A DNA stretch of 5,949 bases. Source: Deltaproteobacteria bacterium. GTDB taxonomy: Bacteria > Desulfobacterota > Syntrophia > Syntrophales > UBA2210. A program made the position numbers and the translations under genes. Every line of letters begins with the position of its first letter. Position 1 is the first letter of the stretch. This document shows positions 5,237 through 5,949 of the stretch, piece after piece. The DNA lies in contig JAFGPZ010000176.1 of assembly GCA_016935935.1 (NCBI GenBank), positions 1-5,949 of the forward strand, in the 5' to 3' direction. The notes beneath the pieces were generated by a model. That model was not told the origin of the DNA. It ran no database searches and saw only the letters and a list, made by a program, of their open reading frames with translations.

Positions 5237-5949
5237 ATGGCTAAGATGAATATTGGCGGAGTAGTGGAAGATGTCATCACATCTGAAGAATTTACCCTGG
5301 ATAAGGCCCGTGAAGTTTTAAAGGATGAAACGATCGCCATCCTCGGATACGGTGTTCAGGGACCCGGTCAAGGACTGAATATGATTGACAACGGTTTTAA
5401 GGTCATCATCGGACAACGGGAGAGCGAAAAGGTCTACTGGGATAAGGCCATCGCCGACGGTTTTGTCCCTGGTGAGACGCTCTTCTCCGTGGAAGAGGCG
5501 GCCAAACGGGGAACGATCATCCAGTTTCTCCTCTCCGATGCGGGACAGAAGGCCGTCTGGCCAAGCGTTAAAAAGTGTCTGAACGATGGAGATGCCATCT
5601 ATTTTTCACACGGTTTTTCAATAGTTTACAAGGAACAGACCGGCGTTATCCCTCCAAAGAATGTTGATGTCATCATGGTGGCGCCCAAGGGATCTGGTCT
5701 CTCCGTGCGGAGAAACTTTCTTGACGGCAGTGGCATCAATTCGAGCATGGCAATTTTTCAGGATTACACCGGTCGTGCATTTGACAGAACCTGCGCCATC
5801 GGCATCGCCATCGGGTCGGGATATCTCTTCCCCACCACATTCGAGCAGGAGGTATACAGCGATCTAACGGGAGAGCGCGGCGTACTTATGGGGTGTCTTG
5901 CAGGCGTCATGGAAGCCCAGTACAACTGCCTAAGGGCTAACGGACACAG
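5237..5949 (+). CDS. ilvC: Ketol-acid reductoisomerase, 3' end cut by window
   Basis: IlvC isomerises and reduces acetolactate and acetohydroxybutyrate with NADPH and Mg, directly after AHAS. The visible 237 codons hold the N-terminal Rossmann domain with GYGVQG (G37, G39, G42) and R61 near the cofactor phosphate. They also show SHGF with catalytic H125, VAPKG with K151, and the metal ligands D209 and E213 in DLTGERG. The remaining metal ligands and the substrate Ser lie beyond the edge. The wording (GVQGPGQ, LLSDA, INSS, GERGVLMG, EAQYNCLRANGH) matches the yeast Ilv5/Bacteroidetes branch rather than the GSQGHA form of most bacteria. GAAGGAG at 5221-5227 is nine bases before the ATG. It likely belongs to the second transcription unit. 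Confidence 0.95.
   Translation, partial: MAKMNIGGVVEDVITSEEFTLDKAREVLKDETIAILGYGVQGPGQGLNMIDNGFKVIIGQRESEKVYWDKAIADGFVPGETLFSVEEAAKRGTIIQFLLSDAGQKAVWPSVKKCLNDGDAIYFSHGFSIVYKEQTGVIPPKNVDVIMVAPKGSGLSVRRNFLDGSGINSSMAIFQDYTGRAFDRTCAIGIAIGSGYLFPTTFEQEVYSDLTGERGVLMGCLAGVMEAQYNCLRANGH

Overview
This window is a branched-chain amino acid biosynthesis cluster read entirely on the + strand. It holds two complete acetohydroxyacid synthase (AHAS) gene pairs in tandem, each large catalytic subunit followed by its ACT-domain regulatory subunit, and then the first 237 codons of ketol-acid reductoisomerase (ilvC), cut by the window edge. Coding DNA is of intermediate GC content, and genes have good Shine-Dalgarno sites and short intergenic gaps. 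The source is a Gram-negative-like bacterium. Ribosome-mediated attenuation, REP-like palindromes and a yeast/Bacteroidetes-style IlvC would fit a deltaproteobacterium (Desulfobacterota), but this is a guess, not a proof.

Layout: 1-132, no gene seen. 133-394, promoter, a 27-aa Val/Leu-rich leader peptide (194-277), and an attenuator with mutually exclusive hairpins and two tandem terminators. 395-2068 ilvB copy 1; 2093-2599 ilvN copy 1. 2600-3013 (414 bases), a second control region: promoter, a 29-aa Ile-rich leader peptide (2719-2808), a complete three-hairpin attenuator ending at 2871, then two REP-like hairpins. 3014-4714 ilvB copy 2; 4736-5209 ilvN copy 2; 5237-5949 ilvC (partial).

How it works together: AHAS condenses two pyruvates to acetolactate (for Val/Leu) or pyruvate plus 2-ketobutyrate to acetohydroxybutyrate (for Ile); IlvC takes both products onward. 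The main observation is that the two units look specialised in opposite directions at three levels. Unit 1 has a leader with nine Val, five Leu and no Ile codons, a large subunit with Phe in place of the Trp linked to 2-ketobutyrate preference, and a regulatory subunit whose valine-site residues are intact. Unit 2 has a leader with eight Ile codons, the normal Trp, and a regulatory subunit with Asp where the valine-site Gly is expected. This resembles the AHAS I (ivbL-ilvBN) and AHAS II (ilvL-ilvGM) split of enteric bacteria, here placed side by side. The second notable point is that the first attenuator seems to drive two terminators through a relay of alternative pairings.
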